Shown here in pieces: positions 1 to 8,659 of a DNA stretch of 64,000 nucleotides. The stretch is from Rhodanobacteraceae bacterium. GTDB taxonomy: Bacteria; Pseudomonadota; Gammaproteobacteria; Xanthomonadales; Rhodanobacteraceae. Location: the NCBI GenBank assembly GCA_027019085.1, contig JALUXG010000042.1, positions 109,506 through 173,505 of the forward strand. The letters run 5' to 3'. The notes under the pieces are model-generated. The model worked only from the letters and a program-made list of their open reading frames with translations, did not search any database and was not told the DNA's origin. The number at the start of each line of letters is the position of its first letter. Position 1 is the first letter of the stretch. The translations under genes and the position numbers were made by a program.

Positions 1-589
1 TGCCGCCGCGGCGCAGGTAGCGTACCGTGCCGCGCAGATCGTCCTTGTCGAACATGGCCTCGGCATACCCCAGCCGCGCGCGCAGCACCGCCCACTCGAA
101 GACCGCCGAGTCCATTCGCCGGTACATGCCGGCGATGCGGATCTGCCGTGACACCAGCCGCGCGCACAGTTCCAGGTGCGAGAAATGCCCACCGACCAGC
201 AGCACGCCGCGTGCCTGGCTGCGCGCCTGCGCCAGGTGATGCAGACCCTCGATACTGACGGGAATGCGATCCAGCGCACGATCGGAGCCCATCCATCCGA
301 GCGCGAACTCGGCCAGCATGATGCCCAGGTCCTGCATGTGCGCACGGACCAGGGTCTGCTGTGCGGACGCATCGAGGTCGGGGAAGCACAGCGCGATGTT
401 GCGCGTGGCGATCGGGCGGCGTGCGCTGGGAATCCGGTAGATCATCCGGCCCAGCAGGCGCCCGATGCGAAGCAGTACACGATAGGGCAGGCGTGCCAGC
501 AACCACGTGCAGCTAAGCCCCAGCCAGGCCGGCCACCGGGTGGGGGCAAGCAGCGAAAGTCGGAAAGGGGGGCGGGGCGTACCGGGCAT
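1..589 (-). CDS. Lipid A biosynthesis (LpxL/HtrB-type) acyltransferase, 3' end outside window
   Basis: The protein transfers a secondary acyl chain to lipid A, or is a close lysophospholipid acyltransferase relative, at the inner face of the cytoplasmic membrane. About 196 residues are visible and the C-terminus lies beyond the left edge. Residues 130-141 contain the family HX4E active site: GGHFSHLEL, with H135 and E140, as in HFLTLE of E. coli LpxL. An N-terminal hydrophobic stretch covers residues 17-50. The ATG at 587-589 gives an N-terminus typical of the family. It diverges from waaA, which adds Kdo to the same lipid A precursor, so the two neighbours belong to one pathway. Whether it is LpxL, LpxM or LpxP cannot be told from this part. 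Confidence 0.88.
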   Translation of the reverse strand, partial: MPGTPRPPFRLSLLAPTRWPAWLGLSCTWLLARLPYRVLLRIGRLLGRMIYRIPSARRPIATRNIALCFPDLDASAQQTLVRAHMQDLGIMLAEFALGWMGSDRALDRIPVSIEGLHHLAQARSQARGVLLVGGHFSHLELCARLVSRQIRIAGMYRRMDSAVFEWAVLRARLGYAEAMFDKDDLRGTVRYLRRGG

Positions 590-813
590 GCAGCGCCATT
601 GTAGACAATGCGGCCGGCCAGCGGGGGCTGCCTGCAGATACGGCCACAGGCGAATGCGTGCACGGGCCAGGGCTGGATCTTCCGGTTCTGCGACCAGGCG
701 AGCCGGTGCCGATTGCGGACAGGCATCGTCGCAGCATCGGGCACCCTCGCGCGCGGCGGGTGTACGGTGCCGGCTCTGGCATACTGGTCCGCCGTGCTAG
801 CCGGAGCCACCAG

Positions 814-2076
814 GTGCGGTTGCTGTACACACTGGCCATGTTCATCGCCACGCCGCTGCTGATGCTGCGGCTGTGGGCGCGCGGTTTCCGCTATGGCGAT
901 TACCATCTGCGCTGGCGCGAGCGTTTTGGCTGGTTCGACATACCGGAGTGTGCGACAGGCACGCTCTGGGTGCATGCAGTCTCGCTGGGCGAAGTCAATG
1001 CTGCCGAGCCGCTGGTCCGGGCGTTGATGGACCGCTATCCGCAGTACCGCATGGTCGTCACCACGGTGACGCCGACCGGCTCCGAACGGGTGCGCCAGTT
1101 GTTCGACGACCAGGTCCTGCACGTTTACCTGCCCTACGATCTTCCGTTTTCGGTGGCCCGTTTCCTGGCGCACATACGGCCTGCCCTGGCGGTGATCGTG
1201 GAAACTGAAATCTGGCCCAATCTGTACGCGGCCTGCCAGCGCCGCGGCATTCCACTGCTGATCGTCAATGCCCGTCTCTCCCGACGTTCCCTGCGCGGGT
1301 ATCTGCCGTTGCGACCGCTGGCCCGAAAGGCGCTGCAGAGCGTCTACCACGTGGCGGCGCAGTCGTTTACCGACGCGGCACGTTACCGCCTGCTGGGCGC
1401 GCGATCCTCGCATATCAGCGTGGCCGGTAACCTGAAATTCGACATGCCGGTGCCGGCTTCGCTCGGTCCCGGCGCCCAGGTGATGCGCGAGGCCTGGGGA
1501 TCACGCCGGCCGGTATGGATTGCCGCAAGCACCCACGAAGGCGAGGACTGGCTGGTCCTGCAGGCACATCTGCAAGTGCTGCGCAGGTTTCCCGATGCGC
1601 TGCTGCTGGTGGTGCCCCGGCATCCGGAACGGTTTCGCGTTGTGGAGCAGACTGTGCGCAGCCTCGGATTCCGCATGGCCATGCGCAGTGCCGAACGTCT
1701 GCCGGAAATTTCCACCCAGTGTTTCCTGGTCGATGCCATGGGCGAGCTGATGCAGTTCTATGCCGCGTGCGACGTGGCCTTTGTCGGTGGCAGCCTGGAA
1801 CCCATCGGCGGGCACAACCTGCTTGAACCGGCTTCCTTGTGCAAACCGATCCTGGTCGGTCCCCACACCTTCAATTTCGAGGGGATCACGCGAGCGCTGC
1901 TGCGCGAGGGCGGTGCCGACACGGTATCGGGGGACAACCTGGGACGGCACGTGCTCGAGCTGCTCGAAGACAAGCCGAGGCGGATATGCATGGGCACGGC
2001 AGCGCGGCAGGTGTTCGAGCGTGAAAGCGGCGCGGTTGCACGCATCATGCAGCGCATCGAGCCGCTGCTCGATTGA
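814..2076 (+). CDS. waaA: 3-deoxy-D-manno-octulosonic acid (Kdo) transferase
   Basis: WaaA (KdtA) attaches Kdo to lipid IVA at the inner membrane. I start it at the GTG at 814, which gives the family's usual N-terminal membrane anchor (RLLYTLAMFIATPLL) and a 420-residue protein, close to the 425 of E. coli. With that start the catalytic Glu in the HAVSLGEVNAAEP motif falls at residue 60, as in E. coli. An ATG at 838 would cut into the anchor. The C-terminal half has the glycosyltransferase nucleotide-binding region with GGSLEPIGGHNLLEP. It runs divergently from the acyltransferase, with about 220 bp between them, and converges on tolC. Confidence 0.95.
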   Translation: MRLLYTLAMFIATPLLMLRLWARGFRYGDYHLRWRERFGWFDIPECATGTLWVHAVSLGEVNAAEPLVRALMDRYPQYRMVVTTVTPTGSERVRQLFDDQVLHVYLPYDLPFSVARFLAHIRPALAVIVETEIWPNLYAACQRRGIPLLIVNARLSRRSLRGYLPLRPLARKALQSVYHVAAQSFTDAARYRLLGARSSHISVAGNLKFDMPVPASLGPGAQVMREAWGSRRPVWIAASTHEGEDWLVLQAHLQVLRRFPDALLLVVPRHPERFRVVEQTVRSLGFRMAMRSAERLPEISTQCFLVDAMGELMQFYAACDVAFVGGSLEPIGGHNLLEPASLCKPILVGPHTFNFEGITRALLREGGADTVSGDNLGRHVLELLEDKPRRICMGTAARQVFERESGAVARIMQRIEPLLD

Positions 2077-2102
2077 ACTGCCCTGCAGCCTGCCGGCCGC
2101 GA

Positions 2103-3431
2103 TCACTCCAGAAGCGCGTTGACCGATTCCAGGTCCTTCACCGTCAGTGTGCCCGCCGTCTGCTTGAGGAGCAGCTGGTTGAGCACGAACTGGTGGCGTG
2201 CCTGGGAGTAGGACTGCTGCGCGTTGATCAGGTTCTGCTGGCCAATCAGGACATCGACGATGGTGCGGGTGCCGACCTTGAATCCGGCATCGGTCGCTTC
2301 CAGTGCCTTGCGTGCCGAGAGCAGCGCCTGGCGGGTGGCCTCCACCTCGCTGATGCCGGCGACGACCGAACGGAAGTAGTAACGCGTATTGCGGATGACC
2401 AGCCTGCGCTGTGACACCAGTCCGTCCTCGGCAGCGTCGCGCTGGGCGATGGATTGGCGCACACGCGACTGGGTGTATCCGCCGGAAAAGAGCGGGATGC
2501 GCAGGGTCAGGCCGATCACCGTCGAGCTGGGGACCTTGTTGTAACCCAGGCGTGTGGTCCAGTTGGCACCCTTGCCGTAGGACACCGTGGCACTGAGCGT
2601 GGGCAGGTGACCGTCCCGCGCGGCGCTGATCTGGCTGTCGGCGGCGTCGACGTTGAACTGCTGGGCGAGGATGTTCGGATTGTTCCTGACCGCGGTGTCC
2701 ACCCAGTAGCTGATCTTGTTGGGGACCGGCGTCTGCAACGGTACCTGCTGGCGCAGGACCTTCAGGTCGGTTACCGGTTTGCCGGTGATCTGGGTCAGGG
2801 CCTCGCGTGCGTCGTCTAGGGCATTGCGGGCGCTGATCCGCTGCGCCACGGCGGCGTCGTGCTGTGCCTTGGCGTCCTGCACGTCGGTAATGGCCGACAG
2901 TCCGACCTTGTAGCGTTCCTGCGCCTGTTCCAGTTCGCGCGCCAGGGATTTCTCGTTGGCCTGGCTGAATTTCAGCGCATCCTCGGCGGTCAGCACGTTG
3001 AAATAGGCCGTGGCCACGCGAATCAGCAGGTTCTGCGAAGCGGCGCGGTATTGCGCGTCCTGGCTGCGGGTCTGCTCATGCGCCGCCTGCAGGTCGTGGT
3101 AGTTGCTGAGGTCGAACAGGCTCTGGCTGAGGTTCAGCGAAAGGTTGCGGCTGCGTTGGTGCCCCGACGGAATACCGGCGCCATCCTTGAAGCCGCGGTT
3201 GTCCTGGCTGAGGCCGAGGCTGGCATTGATCTGCGGAAGCAGCGCCGAGCGGGCCTGGACCACGCCCTCGCGGGTGCTGCGCAGGTTGGCATCGGCCAGG
3301 GCCAGTGTCGGATCGTTCTGCCGTGCCTGCAGATAGGCCTGTATCAGGTCTTCGGAATGCGCCACTCCCGGTGCGCTTGCCGTGAGTGCGGCAACCAGGA
3401 GCAGGGGTTTCAGGCGGGGAAAGGCATGCAT
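2103..3431 (-). CDS. tolC: TolC family outer membrane efflux protein
   Basis: This is the outer membrane channel of type I secretion and tripartite drug efflux systems. The 442-residue product has a signal peptide (residues 1-26, cleavage near APGVAHS) and two repeats of the outer-membrane efflux domain, each with a long coiled-coil stretch (around 100-230 and 310-440). The length is at the short end of the TolC range, and the C-terminal extension of E. coli TolC is absent. It lies 27 bp downstream of the pcm-like gene on the same strand, so the two are probably co-transcribed. A TetR regulator reads away from the pair. Confidence 0.93.
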   Translation of the reverse strand: MHAFPRLKPLLLVAALTASAPGVAHSEDLIQAYLQARQNDPTLALADANLRSTREGVVQARSALLPQINASLGLSQDNRGFKDGAGIPSGHQRSRNLSLNLSQSLFDLSNYHDLQAAHEQTRSQDAQYRAASQNLLIRVATAYFNVLTAEDALKFSQANEKSLARELEQAQERYKVGLSAITDVQDAKAQHDAAVAQRISARNALDDAREALTQITGKPVTDLKVLRQQVPLQTPVPNKISYWVDTAVRNNPNILAQQFNVDAADSQISAARDGHLPTLSATVSYGKGANWTTRLGYNKVPSSTVIGLTLRIPLFSGGYTQSRVRQSIAQRDAAEDGLVSQRRLVIRNTRYYFRSVVAGISEVEATRQALLSARKALEATDAGFKVGTRTIVDVLIGQQNLINAQQSYSQARHQFVLNQLLLKQTAGTLTVKDLESVNALLE

Positions 3432-3458
3432 GGTTCTGTCCTTGACATCAAAACGCTG

Positions 3459-4124
3459 CTAGATGGAAAAGTGCGGCTCGGGCGCGGCGTGTTCCAGATA
3501 GGGAAGGTCGGTCTCGAACAGGCCCTGTTCGCGGAAACGGCCCTCGCCCTCGTGATGCATCAGCACCGCTTCCATGACCGGCGACGCCCCGCGGATCACG
3601 AACATGCGTCCGCCGGGCTTGAGCCAGCGCGCGAAGCGCCCGGGCACGGAAAGCACTGCACCGGTCACCACGATGACGTCGAACACACCGCCGGGCTGGT
3701 AGCCATGGACCGCTTCGGCGGCCACCGGCTCGGCGTTGTCGATGGCGAGCCCGCGCAATCGCTTCCGGGCGACATCGATGAAATCCTCATGCTTGTCGAT
3801 GCTGGCCACCCTGCGAGCCAGGCGCGCCAGGCAGGCGGTAAGGAAACCGGACCCGGTGCCGATTTCCAGCACGTCCTCGCGACCGGTCAGGGCCAGCGCC
3901 TGCAGCAGCCGGCCCTCGACGATCGGAGGCATCATGCATTCGCCGTGGCCCAGCGGCAGCGCCATATCGGCAAAGGCCAGGTTGCGCCAGGCCGGGGGCA
4001 CGAACTGTTCGCGGGGCACGCGTTCCATCACCTCCAGCACGCGCCGGTCGAGGACTTCCCAGCCCCGCACCTGCCAGGCGGTCATGTTGTGGCGGGCCTG
4101 TTCGATGTTCATGTTCATGCGCAA
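3459..4124 (-). CDS. Protein-L-isoaspartate O-methyltransferase family protein
   Basis: The gene encodes an S-adenosylmethionine-dependent methyltransferase of the PCMT family. The SAM-binding motif I (VLEIGTGSGF) is at residues 85-94, with downstream motifs near AVHGYQPGGVFDVIVV and LKPGGRMFV. The PCMT substrate loop, usually QTISAPHM or similar, reads GHGECMMPPIVEG (residues 59-71). The true substrate is therefore uncertain, and repair of isoaspartyl residues should not be assumed. Three in-frame ATGs lie within five codons and I keep the first. It precedes tolC by 27 bp and diverges from a TetR regulator. Confidence 0.85.
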   Translation of the reverse strand: MRMNMNIEQARHNMTAWQVRGWEVLDRRVLEVMERVPREQFVPPAWRNLAFADMALPLGHGECMMPPIVEGRLLQALALTGREDVLEIGTGSGFLTACLARLARRVASIDKHEDFIDVARKRLRGLAIDNAEPVAAEAVHGYQPGGVFDVIVVTGAVLSVPGRFARWLKPGGRMFVIRGASPVMEAVLMHHEGEGRFREQGLFETDLPYLEHAAPEPHFSI

Positions 4125-4279
4125 TGTCCGGAAAGGTCAAACGAAACGGTACAGCATCCCCATGCGGAAGGAATCCGCATACACGGTCGTTTCCGCATCA
4201 TCGTCCGGCCTGCCCGGCAATGGCCAAAGTGCCGGAAGTCACCGTGTCCGCGGACACATTGCCGTACAGGCAGGCTGGA

Positions 4280-4320
4280 TATAATTAAACCGCAGCGTAT
4301 AATAAAAGGTATCGTATCCG
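4280..4320 (+). promoter_or_regulatory. AT-rich divergent promoter/operator region of the TetR gene
   Basis: Two perfect TATAAT hexamers, at 4280-4285 and 4298-4303, lie in an AT-rich patch just before the TetR gene, in otherwise GC-rich DNA. No convincing -35 hexamer accompanies either one. The flanking GGATA (4278-4282) and TATCC (4315-4319) form a loose inverted repeat that might be part of the regulator's own operator. This last point is a guess. Confidence 0.45.
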
Positions 4321-4335
4321 TTGCAAACCGTTTCC

Positions 4336-4983
4336 ATGCGCCATCCTGAAAAATGCCCGCGTCCCGGTCGACCCAAGGACATGGAAAAACGCGCCGCGAT
4401 CCTCGGTGCAGCCCAGGACCTGTTCGTCGCGAACGGATTCGAGCACACCAGCATGGATGCCGTGGCCACCCGCGCCGGGGTCTCCAAACTGACTGTCTAC
4501 AGTCATTTCGGCGACAAGGCCTCGCTGTTCCGCGAAGCGGTGCGCGCACTCTGCCAGATGCTGGTGCCGGATCGCCTGTATCGCACCCATCACGGTGAAA
4601 CCCTGCGTGCGGCCCTTTTGCGCATTGCCCGGCATCATGCCGAACTCATGAGCAGCACCGAAAGCATCGGGCTGTGGCGGGCGGTGGCCGGTGAGTGCGA
4701 CAAGAGTGATCGCCAACTGGCGCAGATGCTGTGGGAAGAGGGCCCGACCCGTTCGCGCGAACTGATGCAAAAACTCCTTGAGGAACAGGTCGCAGCGGGT
4801 GCGCTCGACATCGACGATACCGCGCGCGCCGCCAGCCAGTTCCTGTGTCTGCTCAAGGGCGACCTGCATCTGCGCCGGCTGCTCGGCTGCATGGATGCCG
4901 ACTGCCCGCAATTTCGCAGCGAAATGAGGGGCAGCGCCGAAGCCGCGGTGGACATGTTCCTGCGCGCCTACGCGCGCCGTTGA
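4336..4983 (+). CDS. TetR/AcrR family transcriptional regulator
   Basis: The product is a one-component repressor-type regulator of 215 residues. The N-terminal helix-turn-helix includes TSMDAVATRAGVSKLTVYSHF (about residues 42-62), a textbook TetR signature, and the C-terminal ligand and dimerisation domain resembles AcrR-type proteins. The ATG at 4336 is preferred over the TTG at 4321. Its position, divergent from the pcm-like/tolC pair across an AT-rich promoter patch, suggests that it controls itself and tolC-linked export. It ends back to back with ppa: the two stop codons are adjacent at 4981-4986. Confidence 0.92.
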   Translation: MRHPEKCPRPGRPKDMEKRAAILGAAQDLFVANGFEHTSMDAVATRAGVSKLTVYSHFGDKASLFREAVRALCQMLVPDRLYRTHHGETLRAALLRIARHHAELMSSTESIGLWRAVAGECDKSDRQLAQMLWEEGPTRSRELMQKLLEEQVAAGALDIDDTARAASQFLCLLKGDLHLRRLLGCMDADCPQFRSEMRGSAEAAVDMFLRAYARR

Positions 4984-5526
4984 TCAGGCCTGGCCGTGTG
5001 CGGCGTTGTAGCGCGCAATACCCGCATCGAGTTCGGCCCGCGCCGATGACGCTCCGGTCCAGCCGTCGAGCTTGACCCACTTGCCCTTCTCCAGGTCCTT
5101 GTAGTGCTCGAAGAAGTGGCCGATGCGTTCGAGCCAGTGCCCGGAAACCTGTTCGATGTCCTCGATATGGGCGTAGCCGCTGAACACCTTGTTGTTGGGC
5201 ACCATCACCAGTTTCTCGTCGCTGCCCGCCTCGTCGGTCATCTTCAGCATGCCCACCGGGCGACAGGAAATGACCGAGGCCGGGATCAGCGGCAGCGGCA
5301 GGATCACCAGGGCGTCAAGCGGGTCGCCGTCGCCGCCGAGCGTGTGCGGCACGTAGCCGTAGTTGCACGGATAGCGCATCGGCGTGGTCAGCACGCGGTC
5401 GACGAATACGGCGCCGCTGGCCTTGTCCACTTCGTACTTGACCGGTTCGGCGTCCTTGGGAATTTCGATGATGACGTTGAACTCGCCGACGGTGGCGGCA
5501 CCGGCGGGAACCTGGTCCAGGCTCAT
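4984..5526 (-). CDS. ppa: Inorganic pyrophosphatase (family I)
   Basis: This soluble enzyme hydrolyses pyrophosphate to phosphate and so pulls biosynthetic reactions forward. The 180-residue protein carries the family signature D66-G-D68-P-L-D71 (metal-binding aspartates) and the conserved YGYVPHT before it. The start at MSLDQVP (ATG at 5524-5526) fits the family length, and the longer reading frame upstream is not coding. A good sigma70-type promoter lies 40 bp upstream at 5566-5594. Confidence 0.97.
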   Translation of the reverse strand: MSLDQVPAGAATVGEFNVIIEIPKDAEPVKYEVDKASGAVFVDRVLTTPMRYPCNYGYVPHTLGGDGDPLDALVILPLPLIPASVISCRPVGMLKMTDEAGSDEKLVMVPNNKVFSGYAHIEDIEQVSGHWLERIGHFFEHYKDLEKGKWVKLDGWTGASSARAELDAGIARYNAAHGQA

Positions 5527-5565
5527 GCGGGGGATCCTGATTGGTTGCGGGGATGGGGGCGCGCA

Positions 5566-5594
5566 AGGATAGGACAAAGCGTGTTGCAGTGCAA
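5566..5594 (-). promoter_or_regulatory. Predicted sigma70 promoter of ppa
   Basis: Read on the minus strand, TTGCAC (5589-5594) and TATCCT (5566-5571) are separated by exactly 17 bp. Transcription would start near 5559, giving a leader of about 33 nt before the ppa ATG. Confidence 0.55.
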
Positions 5595-5680
5595 AAAAAC
5601 GCATCCGCATCCCGTTTGTCGTCGATGCCATGGGGCCGTCGATGTCATGGAATGGCGCGACCCGTCCCCGCGTGCGCGGC

Positions 5681-6514
5681 TCACACGAACGGCAGCTCGC
5701 GCAGCCACTTGGTGGCGATCCATTTCTCCCCGGCGGTCACCGGCAGGCCGGCATGCAGGGAGTCCTTGTCGCCGCTCTGGTAGGCGAAATAGACGGCCGT
5801 GCCGCGTCTTGCGGTCACCGTGACGCGGGCATTGGGGAAATGCGTGCCGCCGCCGTCCTCGGGCGTGTTGAGATAGATCAGCACGGTGGCCACGCGTTGT
5901 CCGCTCTTGGCCGTCAGCGTCTTGAACCCGTGATGGGTGGGATCGAACCAGTCGTAATGCGGTTCGTACTGCTGTCCCGGCAGATAGTGCAGCACCTGCA
6001 GGCCTTCGCCGTACTCCACGGGCATGTCGAGCAGGGCCGCTATGCGCTGCTCGACGCGCTGGATCAGCGGTGCCTCGCCGACCTGGAAGAACATGCCCTG
6101 GCTGGTGCGCGCTTCGTCGAGCTGGTCGTCGCCCTTGCTGTTCACGGTACGCGAACGATCCAGGCGCGGGCGTGCAAGTTCGATCAGTTCATCACACTCC
6201 TGCGCATCCATCAGCCCCTCGAGCACCCGGATGGTGGGGCACTCGACACTCATGGTCACATCCACGCGGCGACCCTCCGCAAGCTGTGAAGGCGCTTCCG
6301 GGTGCCGGCTGCGGCGGCCGTTGCGCACGTCCATGGCGACATCGATCGCCACCGCCGGACGGTTCAGGATCTTGGCGACGAGCTGGCGCGCCTGGCGCGG
6401 CTGGTAGCCGGCGCGCAGCATCATCTGGACGATCTGGTCGATGTCATGGCCGGCGCGCGCAGTGGACTGGATCCAGTCGCGCAGGGAGTTGCTGTGCGAG
6501 GTGACGCTGTTCAT
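5681..6514 (-). CDS. 2OG-Fe(II) dioxygenase, prolyl 4-hydroxylase type
   Basis: The product is a non-haem iron dioxygenase that uses 2-oxoglutarate. Its C-terminal half (about 90-277) is a prolyl-4-hydroxylase alpha-subunit type domain with all metal and co-substrate ligands: H186 and D188 in HYDWFD, H254 in DSLHAG and K264 in GEKW. The N-terminal 90 residues are alpha-helical and of unknown role. I start at MNSVTS (6512-6514); the residues upstream look non-coding. Bacterial relatives act on proline residues or free amino acids, so the substrate is open. It lies between ppa and a class V aminotransferase, all on the minus strand. Confidence 0.9.
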   Translation of the reverse strand: MNSVTSHSNSLRDWIQSTARAGHDIDQIVQMMLRAGYQPRQARQLVAKILNRPAVAIDVAMDVRNGRRSRHPEAPSQLAEGRRVDVTMSVECPTIRVLEGLMDAQECDELIELARPRLDRSRTVNSKGDDQLDEARTSQGMFFQVGEAPLIQRVEQRIAALLDMPVEYGEGLQVLHYLPGQQYEPHYDWFDPTHHGFKTLTAKSGQRVATVLIYLNTPEDGGGTHFPNARVTVTARRGTAVYFAYQSGDKDSLHAGLPVTAGEKWIATKWLRELPFV

Positions 6515-6579
6515 GGGGCGATTGTAAAAGACTTGCCGGCCGCTGGACACGCCGACCGCATGGGCGTGTCGGGGGCGTT

Positions 6580-8052
6580 TCAGAGGCGGAATCCGTCCCG
6601 CACCGTTTCGTGCATGGCGCGCGTGGCGCGCAGGTGGCGAAATTCGTTCGAATGCGCATCGTACACATAATCGCGCGACCAGCGTTCGCGATGGGCCACG
6701 ATCTCGCGCACCGCGTCGAGGCTGAAATCCAGTTCCTCGTCGGTGGTGGTGGGGTGAAAGCTCAGGCGCACCCAGCCCGGCTTGTCGGACAGGTCGCCGC
6801 GGTCGATCTTGTCGGTGATGTATCGCGAGCGGGTCGGGTCCACGTGCAGCAGGTAGTGGCCGTAGGTGCCCGCGCAGCTGCAGCCGCCGCGCGCCTGCAC
6901 ACCGAAGCGGTCGTTGAGCAGCTGCACCATCAGGTTGTAGTGCAGGTCCTCGACGAAGAACGAGGCAATGGCCAGGCGTTCGTCCAGTTCATTGCCCAGC
7001 ACGTGCACGCCGGGGATGGCGCGTAGCGCACCGAGGATGCGCGGAACCATGGCCTTTTCGCGTTCGGCCATCGCCTCAACGCCCATCTTCGCCTTCACGC
7101 GCATGGCCAGCGCGGCGCGGATGGTCTGCAGGAAGGGCGGGGTGCCGCCATCCTCGCGCGCCTCGATGTCGTCGATGAAGGCGTACTGGCCCCAGGGGTT
7201 GGTCCAGGCCACGGTGCCGCCGCCGGCCTCGTCGGGCACGCTGTTGCGGTACAGCGCACGGTTGAACACCAGCACGCCGCTCGAGCCGGGACCGCCGAGG
7301 TACTTGTGCGGCGAGAAGAACACCGCATCCAGCGGTTCGTCGTCGGCCGGGTGCATGTCGACGCGCACGTACGGCGCCGAAGCGGCGAAGTCCACGAACG
7401 CCACCCCGCCGGCGGCGTGAATCATGCGCGCCAGCGTGCGGTAGGGCGGCTTGACGCCGGTGACATTGGAGCAGGCCGAGAACGAGCCGATCTTGAACGT
7501 GCGTTGCCGATAGCGTTCCAGCAGCGCGGCAAAGGCGTCCAGGTCGGGCAGGCCGCGCGGGTCGGGCGGAATCACCTCCACGTCGGCGGTGGTTTCGTAC
7601 CAGCTGGTCTGGTTGCTGTGGTGTTCCATGTGGGTGACGAACACCACCGGGCGCTCCGCCTCGGGCAACTGGATGAAGCGGCGCAGTCCTTGCGGGGCCT
7701 TCAGGCCCAGGATGCGCTGGAACTTGTTCACTGCACCGGTCATGCCCGAGCCGCAGGTCAGCAGCACGTCATCGGGGCCGGCATTGACCTCCTGCTTGAT
7801 GATGCGATGGGCCTCGTGGTACGCCAGCGTCATCGCCGAACCGGTCACGCTGGCTTCCGAATGGGTGTTGCCGACAAACGGGCCGAACGTCTCCAGCATC
7901 GCCTGCTCGACCGGTGCGTACAGGCGCCCGCTGGCCGTCCAGTCCGCATACACGATGCGCTGCTCGCCGTACGGGGAAGGGAAGGTCTGGTCGATACCGA
8001 CGATGTTGCGGCGGATCGCTTCGAAGGGGCGGGTCGTCGTGGCGACGTTCAT
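6580..8052 (-). CDS. PLP-dependent class V aminotransferase (cysteine desulfurase-like)
   Basis: This 490-residue fold-type I PLP enzyme has the cofactor lysine K250 in FFSPHKYLGGPGSSG and the aspartate D221 (VAFVDFAASAP) that contacts the pyridine nitrogen. An HMEHHSN motif (141-147) matches the class V histidine region. A CSCAGTYGHYLL segment in the C-terminal part is a cysteine-rich loop common in this subfamily. The protein is longer than NifS or SufS enzymes (about 400 residues). The subfamily is usually annotated only as aminotransferase class V, so sulphur mobilisation is not established. I start at MNVATTTRP (8050-8052). Confidence 0.88.
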   Translation of the reverse strand: MNVATTTRPFEAIRRNIVGIDQTFPSPYGEQRIVYADWTASGRLYAPVEQAMLETFGPFVGNTHSEASVTGSAMTLAYHEAHRIIKQEVNAGPDDVLLTCGSGMTGAVNKFQRILGLKAPQGLRRFIQLPEAERPVVFVTHMEHHSNQTSWYETTADVEVIPPDPRGLPDLDAFAALLERYRQRTFKIGSFSACSNVTGVKPPYRTLARMIHAAGGVAFVDFAASAPYVRVDMHPADDEPLDAVFFSPHKYLGGPGSSGVLVFNRALYRNSVPDEAGGGTVAWTNPWGQYAFIDDIEAREDGGTPPFLQTIRAALAMRVKAKMGVEAMAEREKAMVPRILGALRAIPGVHVLGNELDERLAIASFFVEDLHYNLMVQLLNDRFGVQARGGCSCAGTYGHYLLHVDPTRSRYITDKIDRGDLSDKPGWVRLSFHPTTTDEELDFSLDAVREIVAHRERWSRDYVYDAHSNEFRHLRATRAMHETVRDGFRL

Positions 8053-8166
8053 GGTATGCCGTTCCTGCGCGTGGCGAGGGTCAGGTCGCATCAATGTACC
8101 CCACTGGGGATCCGGATGCCTTGATCCATGTCGGACACCCGGTGCATGTGCACCCCTGCAGGATAT

Positions 8167-8592
8167 TCAGGCGTCCGGTGGCCGGACCGGACCCGTTGCG
8201 GCAGAGGTGGGGGCAGGTACGGCCACGCCTTCGGGAATTACCGTTCCGCGCCAGCGTGGATTCCTCCAGACCAGGCGCACGGGCGTGCCCGGATCCACGA
8301 CCGGTGCCGCGCAACGGCCGTCGCCGTGTCCGGTCAGACCGCCACTGGGGCTGCAGATCTTCGTGCCCTGCGCATCGAGCAGGTCGTTGTAGCGATCGCA
8401 ACAGCCTGCGACCACCAGATAGGCGGGCGAGCCGTGATGCGAGAGCACCCAGATCGATCGCGGCGCATCGGCGGGATGGGTCGTGTAGCCGGCAATGGAC
8501 TGCTGCAGCCAGGTCGGCAGGGCGCCTGCGGCGAAGCTCGAGGCTGCGCCGACGATGATGAGCAGTGTTGCGAGGCGAAACTTTCCGTGCAT
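8167..8592 (-). CDS. Small secreted protein with a CCD/PSGG-type cysteine domain
   Basis: The predicted 141-residue protein has an N-terminal signal peptide (about 1-22, ending AAG). Its middle carries AGCCDRYNDLLDAQG, then ICSPSGGLTGHGDGRC. This spacing of CCD, ICxPSGG and GDGxC recalls a small domain of unknown function in other bacterial secreted proteins (I believe DUF6970-like). The cysteines probably form disulphides outside the cytoplasm. The function is unknown. It follows tal on the same strand, 67 bp downstream. Confidence 0.72.
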   Translation of the reverse strand: MHGKFRLATLLIIVGAASSFAAGALPTWLQQSIAGYTTHPADAPRSIWVLSHHGSPAYLVVAGCCDRYNDLLDAQGTKICSPSGGLTGHGDGRCAAPVVDPGTPVRLVWRNPRWRGTVIPEGVAVPAPTSAATGPVRPPDA

Positions 8593-8659
8593 GGAACCCT
8601 TCCGAAATAGCTTTTAAACCGGCCTGCGAAGACGCGCCACACCGCCGGCGGAGGGACAG

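Noticed and set aside
442..1413. Minus-strand frame antisense to waaA
   Set aside because: It is the shadow of waaA and of the region before the acyltransferase, with no domain and an Arg/Gln/His-rich composition typical of antisense frames in high-GC DNA.
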